Notes under the pieces: generated by a model
Database searches by the model: none
Told to the model about the DNA's origin: nothing
What the model saw: the letters and a program-made list of their open reading frames with translations, nothing else
Program-made: the position numbers and the translations under genes
NCBI RefSeq assembly: GCF_024741815.1
Contig: NZ_CP102951.1
Span: 5,346,001 to 5,410,000, forward strand
Source: Pseudomonas sp. LS1212
GTDB taxonomy: Bacteria > Pseudomonadota > Gammaproteobacteria > Pseudomonadales > Pseudomonadaceae
DNA: 64,000 nucleotides
Direction: 5' to 3'
In this document: positions 52,000 to 60,511 of the stretch, in pieces
How positions within the stretch are numbered: position 1 is the first letter of the stretch
Layout: each line of letters starts with the position of its first letter

Positions 52000-52860
52000 T
52001 CAGCCCTGGTCGCCGGTGGCAACCTCACGCTGCGGGTTGGTGATCCACTCACTCCAGGAACCCGCGTACAAGTGGGCCAGGGGGTAGCCGGCCAGGGACA
52101 TTGCGAACAGGTTGTGGCACGCCGTCACCCCGGAACCGCAATATGACACGGCATCACTGGGCGAGCGCTCGCCCAGCTTGGCAGCGAAACGCTGCTTGAG
52201 CTGCTCGGCAGGCAGGAAGCGCCCGTCGGTGCCAAGGTTTTCGGTGAAGGCTGCGCATTGAGCGCCAGGGATATGGCCAGCGACCGGGTCGATCGGCTCG
52301 ACTTCACCGCGAAAGCGCGGCAGAGCGCGTGCGTCGAGCAAGGTCAAGCAAGGATCGCCCAGTCGCTCATGCAGGTGTTGCGCGGTGATCAGCATGTGTG
52401 GATCCGGTTTGCCACTGAAATGTCCCACCTCCGTGGGTGCCGGGTCCAGGCTCAGCGGCAGGCCCGCGGCATGCCAGGCCTTGAGCCCGCCATTGAGCAG
52501 GTAGACGCCGTTGCGCTTGCCCAGCCAGGCCAGCAACCACCAGGCACGGGCGGCAAACGCGCCAGGACCGTCGTCGTACAGCACCACTTCACTGTCGGCA
52601 TTGATGCCCCAGTTCTGCAGGCGCTCGATCAGCCGCCCCGGTGGCGGCAGCGGATGGCGACCGGTTACGCCCTTGACCACGTGCCCACTGAGGTCGCGCT
52701 CGAGGTCCGCGAAGTGGGCTCCGGCAATATGCCCCTCGGCATAACTGCGCCGGCCGTATTCGATATCTTCCAGGGCAAAACGACAATCCAGAATGACCAG
52801 CCCCGGCTCTTCGAGACGAGCATAGAGCTGCTGGGGTTCTATCAGTTGCGCAATGGGCAT
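52000..52860 (-). CDS. sseA: Sulfurtransferase, 3-mercaptopyruvate type
   Basis: 286 residues from MPIAQLIEPQQLYARLEEP. Two rhodanese domains: an inactive N-terminal one (VILDCRFALEDIEYGRR, HIAGAHFADLERDLSG) and an active C-terminal one with the catalytic Cys in SYCGSGVTACHN. The CGSGVTA loop is typical of mercaptopyruvate sulfurtransferases. A GGGAGG-type ribosome-binding site supports the start. Convergent with azlD. Confidence 0.9.
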   Translation of the reverse strand: MPIAQLIEPQQLYARLEEPGLVILDCRFALEDIEYGRRSYAEGHIAGAHFADLERDLSGHVVKGVTGRHPLPPPGRLIERLQNWGINADSEVVLYDDGPGAFAARAWWLLAWLGKRNGVYLLNGGLKAWHAAGLPLSLDPAPTEVGHFSGKPDPHMLITAQHLHERLGDPCLTLLDARALPRFRGEVEPIDPVAGHIPGAQCAAFTENLGTDGRFLPAEQLKQRFAAKLGERSPSDAVSYCGSGVTACHNLFAMSLAGYPLAHLYAGSWSEWITNPQREVATGDQG

Positions 52861-52916
52861 GGCAGCCTCCCGAGTCAATGACAATCAGTGAACACTGCAC
52901 GCACGACCTGGGCGGC

Positions 52917-53582
52917 TTACTGCTCCAGGGCGCGGTTCAGTGGGACATAAAGCTCTTCGCACAAGGCATCGACAGCCGCCCGGGCCTGGCCGGTGACGAA
53001 GCCCAATTCCAGTACCAGCACCTGATAGACACCACGCTTGATCGCCTCTTCGCTCAAGTGCGCGGAGTTTTCCCGCGTGGTGCAGAGAAAGCGCACCCAG
53101 GACGTCAGGATGATCCAGGCATTGAGCGTGAGCGATTCGATCTGGACCGGGTCCATGTTCAGGATATTCGCGTCAACGAAGCCACGGTAAATCGCCTGCC
53201 CCTGAATCAGGCAACGCTGGGAGAAGCGCCGGTAGCGCTCGGCCAACTCCGCATCGTTGTCGAGCAGGTGTTCCAGGTCCCGGTGCAGGAAACGGTAGTT
53301 CCACATCGCCGCCAGCAGCTCCTTCAGATAGAAGCGCTTGTCTTCGACGGTCGCCAGGCGTCCTTGCGGCGGGCGCAAGAAGCTGTCGACCAGGCTCTCG
53401 TACTCGCTGAACAGGACCGCGATGATCTCTTGCTTGTTGGCAAAATGGTAATACAGGTTGCCGGGCGAGATCTCCATATGCGCGGCGATATGGTTGGTAC
53501 TGACGCTACGCTCACCTTGCTGGTTAAACAGTTCGAGGCTGTTTTGCACGATGCGCTCGCGGGTTTTTATTCGCGGGGCCAT
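52917..53582 (-). CDS. TetR family transcriptional regulator
   Basis: 221 residues from MAPRIKTRERIVQNSLELFNQ. The helix-turn-helix is NHIAAHMEISPGNLYYHFANKQEII. The C-terminal ligand domain is of unknown specificity. It is divergent from the coniferyl aldehyde dehydrogenase gene, with about 150 bases between the two, so it probably controls that gene and itself. The frame extends 31 codons further upstream through a candidate operator; I prefer the ATG at 53582. Confidence 0.88.
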   Translation of the reverse strand: MAPRIKTRERIVQNSLELFNQQGERSVSTNHIAAHMEISPGNLYYHFANKQEIIAVLFSEYESLVDSFLRPPQGRLATVEDKRFYLKELLAAMWNYRFLHRDLEHLLDNDAELAERYRRFSQRCLIQGQAIYRGFVDANILNMDPVQIESLTLNAWIILTSWVRFLCTTRENSAHLSEEAIKRGVYQVLVLELGFVTGQARAAVDALCEELYVPLNRALEQ

Positions 53583-53653
53583 GATCGATTCCAGGGCATG
53601 AGCTTGAATTGATGCTGTCATCTTACGGTTTATGCGCCGATGAATGCATCGGC

Positions 53654-53667
53654 CTTTTACGTAAAAG
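53654..53667. promoter_or_regulatory. Candidate operator 1 in the tetR/calB region
   Basis: CTTTTACGTAAAAG, a perfect 14-base palindrome between the divergent regulator and dehydrogenase genes. Size and position suit a TetR-type dimer site; binding is not shown. Confidence 0.5.
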
Positions 53668-53686
53668 ACTCGCACATCCAGATTAC

Positions 53687-53702
53687 TAGAGTATATGCTC
53701 TA
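53687..53702. promoter_or_regulatory. Candidate operator 2 in the tetR/calB region
   Basis: TAGAG and CTCTA are inverted around TATATG (53692-53697), 34 bases before the calB start. It could be a regulator site overlapping the calB promoter. Confidence 0.4.
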
Positions 53703-53735
53703 TTTCAAGATCAATCCTTCGCCGTGGAGCCCGTC

Positions 53736-55172
53736 ATGACTGCCGATGTCGCTTACCTTCAAGGGTCGCAATCCTCGCTCAGCGAACTTGAGCAACTGTT
53801 TGCGGCTCAACGCCAGGCCTTTGCGGCGAATCCCATGCCCACGGCCGCGCAGCGCCGCCAGTGGCTCAAGACCTTGCATGAGCTACTGATCAATGAACAA
53901 ACAGCCCTGATCAAGGCCATCAGCCGCGATTTCAGCCAACGCAGCGCCGACGAAACCCTGTTGGCGGAACTGATGCCCAGCGTGCAGGGGATCCATTACG
54001 CCAGCAAGCACCTCAAGGGCTGGATGAAAGCCTCGCGGCGCAAGGTCGGCCTGGCCTTCCAGCCCGCTGCAGCCAAGGTGGTCTATCAGCCATTGGGTGT
54101 TGTCGGGGTCATCGTGCCGTGGAACTACCCGCTGTTCCTGGCCATGGGGCCATTGACCGGCGCCCTGGCGGCCGGCAACCGGGTCATGCTCAAGCTCAGC
54201 GAGGCGACACCGGCGACCGGGCAATTGCTCAAGACCCTGCTCGAACGTGTATTCCCTCAGGATCTGATTACAGTAGTGCTCGGCGAGGCCGACGTCGGCG
54301 TGGCGTTCTCGAAACTGCCATTCGACCATCTGCTGTTCACCGGCGCTACCAGCGTTGGCCGACATGTCATGCGCGCCGCGGCAGAGAACCTGACACCGGT
54401 CACCCTCGAGCTGGGCGGCAAGTCGCCTGCGATCGTATCGACAGATGTACCGTTGAAGGACGCTGCCGAACGGATCGCCTTCGGCAAGACCCTCAACGCC
54501 GGTCAGACCTGCGTCGCCCCCGATTATGTGCTGGTGCCGCAAGAGCGCGTCGAAGGCTTCGTCGAGGCCTACCGCCAGGTGGTGAACGATTTCTACCCCA
54601 ACCTGGCGAACAACCCGGATTACACCGCGATCATCAACGAACGGCACCTGGCCCGGCTCGATGGCTACCTGGACGACGCCCGGCGCAAAGGCGCCAAGAT
54701 CATCGACCTGTACCCACAGGAACAACGCCAGGGCCGCGCCATGAAGCCGCACCTGCTGCTCGACGTGAACGACGATATGCGGGTCATGCAGGATGAAATT
54801 TTCGGTCCGCTGTTGCCGATCGTGCCCTACAGCCAGATCGAAGAAGCCTTCGACTACATCAACCAGCGTCCTCGGCCACTGGCGCTGTATTACTTCGGCT
54901 ATGACAAGGCCGAGCAGCAGCGGGTACTCGACCACACCCATTCCGGCGGTGCCTGCATGAACGATACGCTGCTGCATGTGGCACAGGACGACCTGCCGTT
55001 CGGCGGCATCGGTGCCTCGGGGATGGGCCACTATCACGGCCATGAAGGGTTCCTGACCTTCAGCAAGGCCAAGAGCGTATTGATCAAACAGCGCTTCAAT
55101 GCCGCACGCCTGATCTATCCACCCTATGGCAAAGCCCTGAAAAAGCTGGTGTTCAAGCTGTTCATTCGCTAA
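53736..55172 (+). CDS. calB: Coniferyl aldehyde dehydrogenase
   Basis: 478 residues from MTADVAYLQGSQSSLSELEQ. NAD-dependent oxidation of coniferyl aldehyde to ferulate, or of similar aldehydes. GVVGVIVPWNYPLFLAMGPL, the Glu motif TPVTLELGGKSPAIV, and the catalytic Cys in NAGQTCVAPDYVLVP; DLPFGGIGASGMGHYHGHEG is the family C-terminal block. The CalB assignment rests on family resemblance and on the neighbouring TetR; the real substrate may be another aldehyde. Directly behind it lies the GMC oxidoreductase remnant. Confidence 0.88.
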   Translation: MTADVAYLQGSQSSLSELEQLFAAQRQAFAANPMPTAAQRRQWLKTLHELLINEQTALIKAISRDFSQRSADETLLAELMPSVQGIHYASKHLKGWMKASRRKVGLAFQPAAAKVVYQPLGVVGVIVPWNYPLFLAMGPLTGALAAGNRVMLKLSEATPATGQLLKTLLERVFPQDLITVVLGEADVGVAFSKLPFDHLLFTGATSVGRHVMRAAAENLTPVTLELGGKSPAIVSTDVPLKDAAERIAFGKTLNAGQTCVAPDYVLVPQERVEGFVEAYRQVVNDFYPNLANNPDYTAIINERHLARLDGYLDDARRKGAKIIDLYPQEQRQGRAMKPHLLLDVNDDMRVMQDEIFGPLLPIVPYSQIEEAFDYINQRPRPLALYYFGYDKAEQQRVLDHTHSGGACMNDTLLHVAQDDLPFGGIGASGMGHYHGHEGFLTFSKAKSVLIKQRFNAARLIYPPYGKALKKLVFKLFIR

Positions 55173-55458
55173 TCAGAGATCGACCCTGGCGCAAGCGCAG
55201 CAGATGATCGACAACCTGAGCCTGGAGCTGTACCGCACTCGCCTGGGCAGCGCCCATGTCATGGGCGGTTGCGCCATGGGCGAGGACCCGAATCGGGCGG
55301 TGACCGACAGCCTCGGCCGCCACCACCAACTGCAAAATCTGTCGATCCATGACGGCTCGTTGTTCCCGACCAGCATCGGCGCCAACCCGCAGTTGTCGGT
55401 CTATGGCTTGAGCGCGCAACTGGCCACGGCCCTGGCACAAAGGCTGCGTACAGCCTGA
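55173..55458 (+). pseudogene. GMC oxidoreductase, C-terminal remnant
   Basis: The frame ending at 55458 encodes the C-terminal signature of choline dehydrogenase-like GMC flavoproteins: RLGSAHVMGGCAMGED, AVTDSLGRHHQLQNLSIHDG and SLFPTSIGANPQLSVYGL, with the active-site His/Asn region. Only about 90 of more than 500 codons remain; upstream the frame runs into the end of calB without a FAD-binding domain. The first visible GMC-like codons lie within a few bases of the calB stop, so a deletion joined the two. An ATG at 55204 could start an 84-residue stub, but this cannot be a working enzyme. Confidence 0.85.
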
Positions 55459-55573
55459 TGACAAGGATTGTTCGCCTTGTCTATAGTCCGATCTACCGTA
55501 TCGCGCGACTTGGCCGACCGTTCATGCTGCGATACCATCCGAATCCCCAACGCACTCCCGCCAGGACGACGCG

Positions 55574-56053
55574 ATGAACCGAGTGTTGTACCCAGGTACC
55601 TTCGACCCTATTACCAAGGGCCATGGCGATCTGGTCGAACGCGCCTCGCGCCTGTTCGACCACGTGATCATTGCGGTCGCCGCCAGCCCGAAGAAAAACC
55701 CGCTTTTCCCTCTGGAACAGCGTGTAGAACTGGCTCGCGAGGTCACCAAGCACCTGCCCAATGTCGAAGTGGTCGGCTTTTCCACGCTGCTTGCACATTT
55801 CGCCAAGGAGCAGAATGCCAATGTGTTCCTGCGTGGCCTGCGCGCCGTCTCCGACTTCGAGTACGAGTTTCAACTGGCCAACATGAACCGCCAGCTGGCA
55901 CCGGACGTCGAAAGCCTGTTCCTGACGCCGTCGGAGCGTTACTCGTTCATTTCCTCGACGTTGGTCCGCGAAATAGCGGCATTGGGCGGCGATATCACCA
56001 AATTCGTCCACCCTATCGTGGCCGATGCCCTGACCGAGCGCTTCAAGCGCTGA
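55574..56053 (+). CDS. coaD: Phosphopantetheine adenylyltransferase
   Basis: Penultimate step of coenzyme A synthesis. 159 residues. NRVLYPGTFDPITKGHGDLVERA contains the nucleotidyltransferase TxGH motif; RGLRAVSDFEYEFQLANMNR and the ISSTLVRE motif follow. Single gene between the GMC remnant and ferredoxin. Confidence 0.96.
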   Translation: MNRVLYPGTFDPITKGHGDLVERASRLFDHVIIAVAASPKKNPLFPLEQRVELAREVTKHLPNVEVVGFSTLLAHFAKEQNANVFLRGLRAVSDFEYEFQLANMNRQLAPDVESLFLTPSERYSFISSTLVREIAALGGDITKFVHPIVADALTERFKR

Positions 56054-56072
56054 CATCCGACGCATGAAAGCC

Positions 56073-56095
56073 GCGCCCGCGTGCACTGCGGGCGC
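56073..56095 (+). terminator. Hairpin behind coaD
   Basis: GCGCCCGC (56073-56080) pairs with GCGGGCGC (56088-56095) over a seven-base loop. No T run follows; probably a weak terminator or 3' stabiliser. Confidence 0.5.
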
Positions 56096-56161
56096 TAATG
56101 CGGCACAATTGTACGCATTAGTTTTCATATGCCTGGGCCTTGAACCCTGGCCGGAGTCCCC

Positions 56162-56413
56162 ATGTCCCTGATCATCACCGACGACTGCATCAACTGCGAC
56201 GTCTGCGAACCCGAGTGCCCGAACGCTGCCATCTCCCAGGGCGAAGAGATCTACGTGATCGACCCTAACCTTTGCACCCAATGCGTCGGCCACTACGACG
56301 AGCCGCAATGCCAGCAGGTATGCCCGGTCGACTGCATCCCACTCGATGAAGCCCATCCGGAAACTCAAGAAGAGCTGATGGCCAAATACCGGAAAATCAC
56401 CGGCAAGGCATAA
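56162..56413 (+). CDS. fdx: YfhL family 2[4Fe-4S] ferredoxin
   Basis: 83 residues. Cluster motifs CINCDVCEPECPNAA and CTQCVGHYDEPQCQQVCPVDCI, the second with the long insertion typical of Allochromatium-type ferredoxins. Low-potential electron carrier; essential in P. aeruginosa. GGAGTCCCC precedes the ATG. Confidence 0.95.
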   Translation: MSLIITDDCINCDVCEPECPNAAISQGEEIYVIDPNLCTQCVGHYDEPQCQQVCPVDCIPLDEAHPETQEELMAKYRKITGKA

Positions 56414-56439
56414 GCCCAGATCCAGGGAAGGAGCGTTGG

Positions 56440-56530
56440 ATGCGCCAGGCGTTGAGCTTTCGTTCACTGCTGCCTGGTCTCCTGCTGGCGCTGTGCACCG
56501 TCGCTGCCCAGGCACAGACGCCCGGGCAGG
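56440..56530 (+). pseudogene. ggt: Signal-peptide fragment, probable 5' end of gamma-glutamyltranspeptidase
   Basis: A good GGAAGGAG precedes the ATG at 56440, and the first residues MRQALSFRSLLPGLLLALC with VAAQAQ form a clear signal peptide. Near 56515-56530 the reading turns into antisense of the next, minus-strand gene. P. aeruginosa has a gamma-glutamyltranspeptidase gene at this place between ferredoxin and mutM, so I infer that nearly the whole of it was deleted. The ggt identity rests on position and a short signal sequence only. Confidence 0.5.
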
Positions 56531-56676
56531 TCGCCGAGCATGGCGTAGGCGGGAGGATTCTGGAGCTGGTAGGCGGGATCGCCACTGCCGCTTTGGGCGA
56601 CGTCGGCCTGCACAGGCAAGAGCTGCAGGCTCACACACAAAGCCATGATGATCGAGAGCGTGCGTAACGGGTTCAT
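56525..56676 (-). pseudogene. Small exported protein, 3' truncated
   Basis: The ATG at 56676 has AAGGA upstream on the minus strand and opens MNPLRTLSIIMALCVSLQLL, a signal peptide, then DPAYQLQNPPAYAMLGDL, which I recall from a family of small (about 100-residue) exported or membrane proteins in pseudomonads. After that the sequence changes to the antisense of the ggt-like signal peptide, giving an aberrant tail to 56464. The membrane part expected next is missing, so the gene lost its 3' half in the same deletion that removed ggt. Confidence 0.55.
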
Positions 56677-56787
56677 GCAGGATCCTTCTGCCGATAGCGT
56701 GAAACAGTGTCGTTTCACTCTATCAGCTCAGGGCCGTTTGTCAGGCTCGCGGCGGTGTGGCGCCGCTACCGGATGTGTCGGCCAGGA

Positions 56788-57600
56788 CTATTTCTGGCAG
56801 CGCGGGCAATACACGCTGGCGCGCTGGCCCAGTTTGACTTCACGCAAGGTACTGCCACAAACCTTGCACATTTCCTCACCACGCCCGTAGACGAACAGTT
56901 CCTGCTGGAAATACCCGGGCTGACCATCGCCGCCGATAAAGTCGCGCAAGGTGGTGCCGCCACGCTCGATGGCATGGGCCAGGATGCGCTTGATCTCGAC
57001 CGCCAGCTTAAGGTAGCGCGCACGGGAAATGCTCCCCGCCTCGCGACGCGGATCGATACCGGCGGCAAACAGGGCTTCGGTCGCATAAATATTGCCGACA
57101 CCGACCACCACCGCGTTATCCATGATGAACGGCTTGACCGCCATGACCCGCCCCCGCGAAAGCTGGAACAGACGCTCGCCATCGAACAGCTCGGTCAACG
57201 GCTCCGGCCCGAGCTTGAGCAACAGTTCATGATGGAGCGGGTCGAGGCTCCAGAGCATCGCGCCGAAACGCCGGGGGTCGGTGTAGCGCAGGGCCAGGCC
57301 GGACTCCAGTTCAATATCCACATGCTCGTGCTTGAGTGCCGGCAACCCCACCTCGACCAGCCGCAGATTGCCGGACATGCCCAGGTGGCTGATCAACGTG
57401 CCTACCTCGGCATTGATCAACAGGTATTTGGCCCGACGCTCCACGCTGACGATGCGCTGCCCGGACAGGCGCACATCGAGGTCTTCCGGGATCGGCCAGC
57501 GCAGGCGCCGGTCACGGACGATCACGCGATTGACGCGCTGGCCTTCGAGATAGGGCGCAATGCCGCGCCGCGTGGTTTCGACTTCTGGTAATTCAGGCAT
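56788..57600 (-). CDS. mutM: Formamidopyrimidine-DNA glycosylase
   Basis: 270 residues. PELPEVETTRRGIAPYL carries the N-terminal proline nucleophile and catalytic Glu; FGAMLWSLDPL and GRVMAVKPFIMDNAVVVGVGNIYATEALF follow, then the C-terminal zinc finger CKVCGSTLREVKLGQRASVYCPRCQ. Removes 8-oxoguanine. Six bases behind the HDOD gene. Confidence 0.96.
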   Translation of the reverse strand: MPELPEVETTRRGIAPYLEGQRVNRVIVRDRRLRWPIPEDLDVRLSGQRIVSVERRAKYLLINAEVGTLISHLGMSGNLRLVEVGLPALKHEHVDIELESGLALRYTDPRRFGAMLWSLDPLHHELLLKLGPEPLTELFDGERLFQLSRGRVMAVKPFIMDNAVVVGVGNIYATEALFAAGIDPRREAGSISRARYLKLAVEIKRILAHAIERGGTTLRDFIGGDGQPGYFQQELFVYGRGEEMCKVCGSTLREVKLGQRASVYCPRCQK

Positions 57601-57606
57601 GGGAAA

Positions 57607-58473
57607 TCAGTGGCTACCCGATTCTTGGATGGTTGCCTTGAGGTTCTCGAAGTCGTAGTCCGACAGACCGACGTAATCGAGCACCCAATGGCCAATGCTG
57701 TTCCACTCATGGTCATCGGTCTGGTTGCCGAGTACCCGGTAGGAGGAACCAATGTGCTCCGCCATCTTCAGGATCGCCAGCAGATTTTTCAGCTGGCCGT
57801 TAGCCGTGGTCTCGTCGCTGAAAATCGCCTTGGCATTGTGGTGATTGGCGATGGCGTTGCTCAGGTGTTCAGGCAGGCGCCACGACTTGGCCGTGTAATA
57901 GCCGACAACCGCATGGTTGGTACTGAACAGCTGGTTTTCGGTATCCACTACTCGCTTGTCCGGGCCGGCATCGGCGTATGCCTTTTCCAGCACACTCATG
58001 TAATCGGGAAAGCGCTTGAGCATCAGCGGCACGCCGCAATCGTGGAACAAGCCCAGCGCATAGGCTTCGTCGACGGCCTGAAAGCCGATGTGCCTGGCCA
58101 GGGTCAGGCAGGTCATTGCCACATCCTGAGCCGTATCCCAAAAGCGGTTGAGGGTAACGATGGTCTCGTCGGTCATCTCGCCCTTGATCGACTGGGCGTT
58201 GATCAGGTTGATGATCGAGCCACTACCGAGCAGGTTCACCGCGCGCTGTATCGACGTGATCTTGTTGCCCAAGCCGTAGCCGGGCGAGTTGACGAGCTTC
58301 AACAAGGCCCCGGAAAGCCCCGGATCCTGCGAGATCAAGCGGGCGATCACCTCCAGATCAGGGTCGGGCATGTATTGCTCCATCTGCAGATCCACCATGA
58401 TCTGCGGTTGAGGCGGCACACTGATGCCTTGCAAAGCCTGCTGAATCTGTTCGGCGGAAAGCGCTTGGGACAT
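57607..58473 (-). CDS. HDOD domain-containing protein
   Basis: 288 residues from MSQALSAEQIQQALQGISVP. HDOD is a metal-free relative of HD phosphohydrolases: ISQDPGLSGALLKLVNSPGYG, ITSIQRAVNLLGSGSIINL, LGLFHDCGVPLMLKRFPDY, AVVGYYTAKSWRLPEHLSNAI. Such proteins act in signalling, often with cyclic di-GMP or stress systems; target unknown. The frame runs 19 codons further up without support. Confidence 0.9.
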   Translation of the reverse strand: MSQALSAEQIQQALQGISVPPQPQIMVDLQMEQYMPDPDLEVIARLISQDPGLSGALLKLVNSPGYGLGNKITSIQRAVNLLGSGSIINLINAQSIKGEMTDETIVTLNRFWDTAQDVAMTCLTLARHIGFQAVDEAYALGLFHDCGVPLMLKRFPDYMSVLEKAYADAGPDKRVVDTENQLFSTNHAVVGYYTAKSWRLPEHLSNAIANHHNAKAIFSDETTANGQLKNLLAILKMAEHIGSSYRVLGNQTDDHEWNSIGHWVLDYVGLSDYDFENLKATIQESGSH

Positions 58474-58607
58474 GACGGGACACTCGGGGCTGAACGGCGA
58501 TTTTAACCCTGCAAGGGGCGGATCGGACAATAACTATGCCCTGTGCAAGGAACTTTATCGTCCTGCCGGGTCCGACTATGCAAATGTTTGTTAATGTGGA
58601 GACCCCC

Positions 58608-59147
58608 ATGACCCAACCATTGAACGGCAAACGCGTTGCCATTCTGGTCACAGATGGCTTCGAGCAAGTGGAATTGACGGGGCCCAAGGCGGCCCTGGAA
58701 AAAAGCGGTGTCAAAGTCGACATCCTTTCCCAGAACGCCGGCAAGGTCAAAGGCTGGAATCACGACAAACCGGCCGACGATTTCAATGTCGACAAGACCT
58801 TTGAAGCCGCGAACATCGATGAATACGACGCGATCGTTCTGCCTGGCGGCGTGCAGAACTCCGACACGATCCGCTGCATCCCGGCTGCACAGGAACTGAT
58901 CAAGGCGCACAACTCCGAAGGCAAGCCCATCGCGGTGATCTGCCATGGCGGCTGGCTGCTGGTGTCTGCTGGCCTGGTCAAGGGCAAGACCATGACCAGC
59001 TATAAAACCCTCAAGGATGACATTACCAATGCCGGGGGGTTCTGGGTCGACCAGGAAGTCGTCACCGACGGCAACCTGATCAGCAGCCGAAAGCCCGCTG
59101 ACATTCCGGCCTTCAGCAAGCAACTGATCGAAGCCATGGGCGGCTGA
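58608..59147 (+). CDS. pfpI: PfpI/DJ-1 family protease or deglycase
   Basis: 179 residues from MTQPLNGKRVAILVTDGFEQ. EQVELTGPKAALEKSG, DAIVLPGGVQNSDTI and the nucleophile Cys with adjacent His in PIAVICHGGWLLVSAG. PfpI of P. aeruginosa influences stress resistance and mutation rate. The frame extends to 58536, but only the chosen start matches the family. Confidence 0.93.
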   Translation: MTQPLNGKRVAILVTDGFEQVELTGPKAALEKSGVKVDILSQNAGKVKGWNHDKPADDFNVDKTFEAANIDEYDAIVLPGGVQNSDTIRCIPAAQELIKAHNSEGKPIAVICHGGWLLVSAGLVKGKTMTSYKTLKDDITNAGGFWVDQEVVTDGNLISSRKPADIPAFSKQLIEAMGG

Positions 59148-59224
59148 ACCTGCTATTTGTCGTCGGCCGGGCCGGCAACCCGGCTGACGCGCTATAATCT
59201 CGCTCTTTTTTCCGGAGCGACTTC

Positions 59225-60421
59225 ATGTCCCTGCCCAGCCTTCGCCTCAAAGCCAATGCCGATCGCCGCCTGCGCGCTGGTCACCTGTGGGTCTACAGTA
59301 ACGAGATCGACGTAGCCGCCACCCCACTGCATGGCTTCAAGGCTGGCGACCAGGCGGTGCTCGAAGCCGCCGGCGGCAAGCCGCTGGGCATCGTCGCCAT
59401 GAGCCCGAACAACCTGATCTGCGCACGCCTGCTGTCGCGCGACATCAAAGTGCCACTGGACAAGTCGCTGCTGGTTCACCGCCTCAACGTCGCCCTGTCA
59501 CTGCGCGAGCGCCTGTTCGACAAGCCGTACTATCGGCTGGTCTTTGGTGATTCCGACCTGCTGCCGGGCCTGGTCGTCGACCGCTTCGGCGACATTCTCG
59601 TGGTGCAACTGGCGTCGGCCACCATGGAGCAACACCGCGATGACGTGCTGGCTGCCCTGATCCAGGTGCTCAAGCCCAGCGGCATCCTGTTCAAGAACGA
59701 CTCCGCCGCGCGCGATGCCGAAGGCCTCAATCGCTACGTCGAGACCGCCTTCGGCCTGGTGCCGGAGTGGGTCGCACTCGAAGAAAACGGCGTGAAGTTC
59801 GAAGCGCCGGTCATGGAAGGCCAGAAGACCGGCTGGTTCTACGACCACCGCATGAACCGCGCGCGCCTGGCGCCCTACGTCAAGGGCAAGCGGGTACTCG
59901 ACCTGTTCAGCTACATCGGTGGCTGGGGTGTGCAGGCCGGTGCCTTCGGCGCCAGCGAAGTCTTCTGCGTCGACGCCTCGGCTTTCGCCCTCGACGGCGT
60001 GGAGCGCAACGCCGCGCTGAACGGCTTCGCCGAGAAAGTCACCTGCGTCGAAGGTGATGTGTTCGAAGCCTTGAAGGAACTCAAAGCCGCCGAAGAGCGC
60101 TTCGACGTGATCGTCGCCGACCCGCCCGCCTTCATCAAGCGCAAGAAAGACCTGAAAAACGGCGAAGCTGCCTACCGCCGCCTGAACGAACAAGCCATGC
60201 GCCTGCTCAGCAAGGACGGCATCCTGGTCAGCGCATCCTGCTCGATGCACCTGCCCGAAGACGACCTGCAGAACATTCTGCTGACCAGCGCCCGCCACCT
60301 GGACCGCAACATCCAGCTGCTCGAACGCGGCGGCCAGGGCCCGGACCATCCGGTGCACCCGGCGATTCCAGAGACTCGCTATATCAAGAGCATTACCTGC
60401 CGGTTGTTGCCCAACAGCTAA
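59225..60421 (+). CDS. rlmI: 23S rRNA (cytosine-1962-C5)-methyltransferase
   Basis: 398 residues. N-terminal PUA domain (LRAGHLWVYSNEIDVAATPL), an EEHE-like middle domain (DRFGDILVVQLASATME), and a Rossmann methyltransferase domain: TGWFYDHRMNRARLAPYVKG, VLDLFSYIGGWGVQAGAFGA, FDVIVADPPAFIKRKKDLK, VSASCSMHL. Last core gene before the divergent, AT-rich block. Confidence 0.94.
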   Translation: MSLPSLRLKANADRRLRAGHLWVYSNEIDVAATPLHGFKAGDQAVLEAAGGKPLGIVAMSPNNLICARLLSRDIKVPLDKSLLVHRLNVALSLRERLFDKPYYRLVFGDSDLLPGLVVDRFGDILVVQLASATMEQHRDDVLAALIQVLKPSGILFKNDSAARDAEGLNRYVETAFGLVPEWVALEENGVKFEAPVMEGQKTGWFYDHRMNRARLAPYVKGKRVLDLFSYIGGWGVQAGAFGASEVFCVDASAFALDGVERNAALNGFAEKVTCVEGDVFEALKELKAAEERFDVIVADPPAFIKRKKDLKNGEAAYRRLNEQAMRLLSKDGILVSASCSMHLPEDDLQNILLTSARHLDRNIQLLERGGQGPDHPVHPAIPETRYIKSITCRLLPNS

Positions 60422-60427
60422 GAGCGA

Positions 60428-60442
60428 AGGCCCTTCGGGCCT
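60428..60442 (+). terminator. Hairpin behind rlmI
   Basis: AGGCCC and GGGCCT form a short stem with a TTC loop seven bases after the rlmI stop. No T tract. Confidence 0.4.
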
Positions 60443-60447
60443 GACGC

Positions 60448-60509
60448 AGCCTTCGGCAGCTGTTACAGGCCCATACCCCCCGACCTCTGTAGCAGCTGCC
60501 GCCAGGCTG
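60448..60509. repeat. Intergenic inverted repeat, CAGCCTTCGGCAGCTG type
   Basis: CAGCCTTCGGCAGCTGTTAC at 60448 onward and its imperfect inverse CTGTAGCAGCTGCCGCCAGG ending near 60509. A REP-like family different from the other four pairs in the window. It forms the left edge of the AT-rich block. Confidence 0.75.
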
Positions 60510-60511
60510 TC

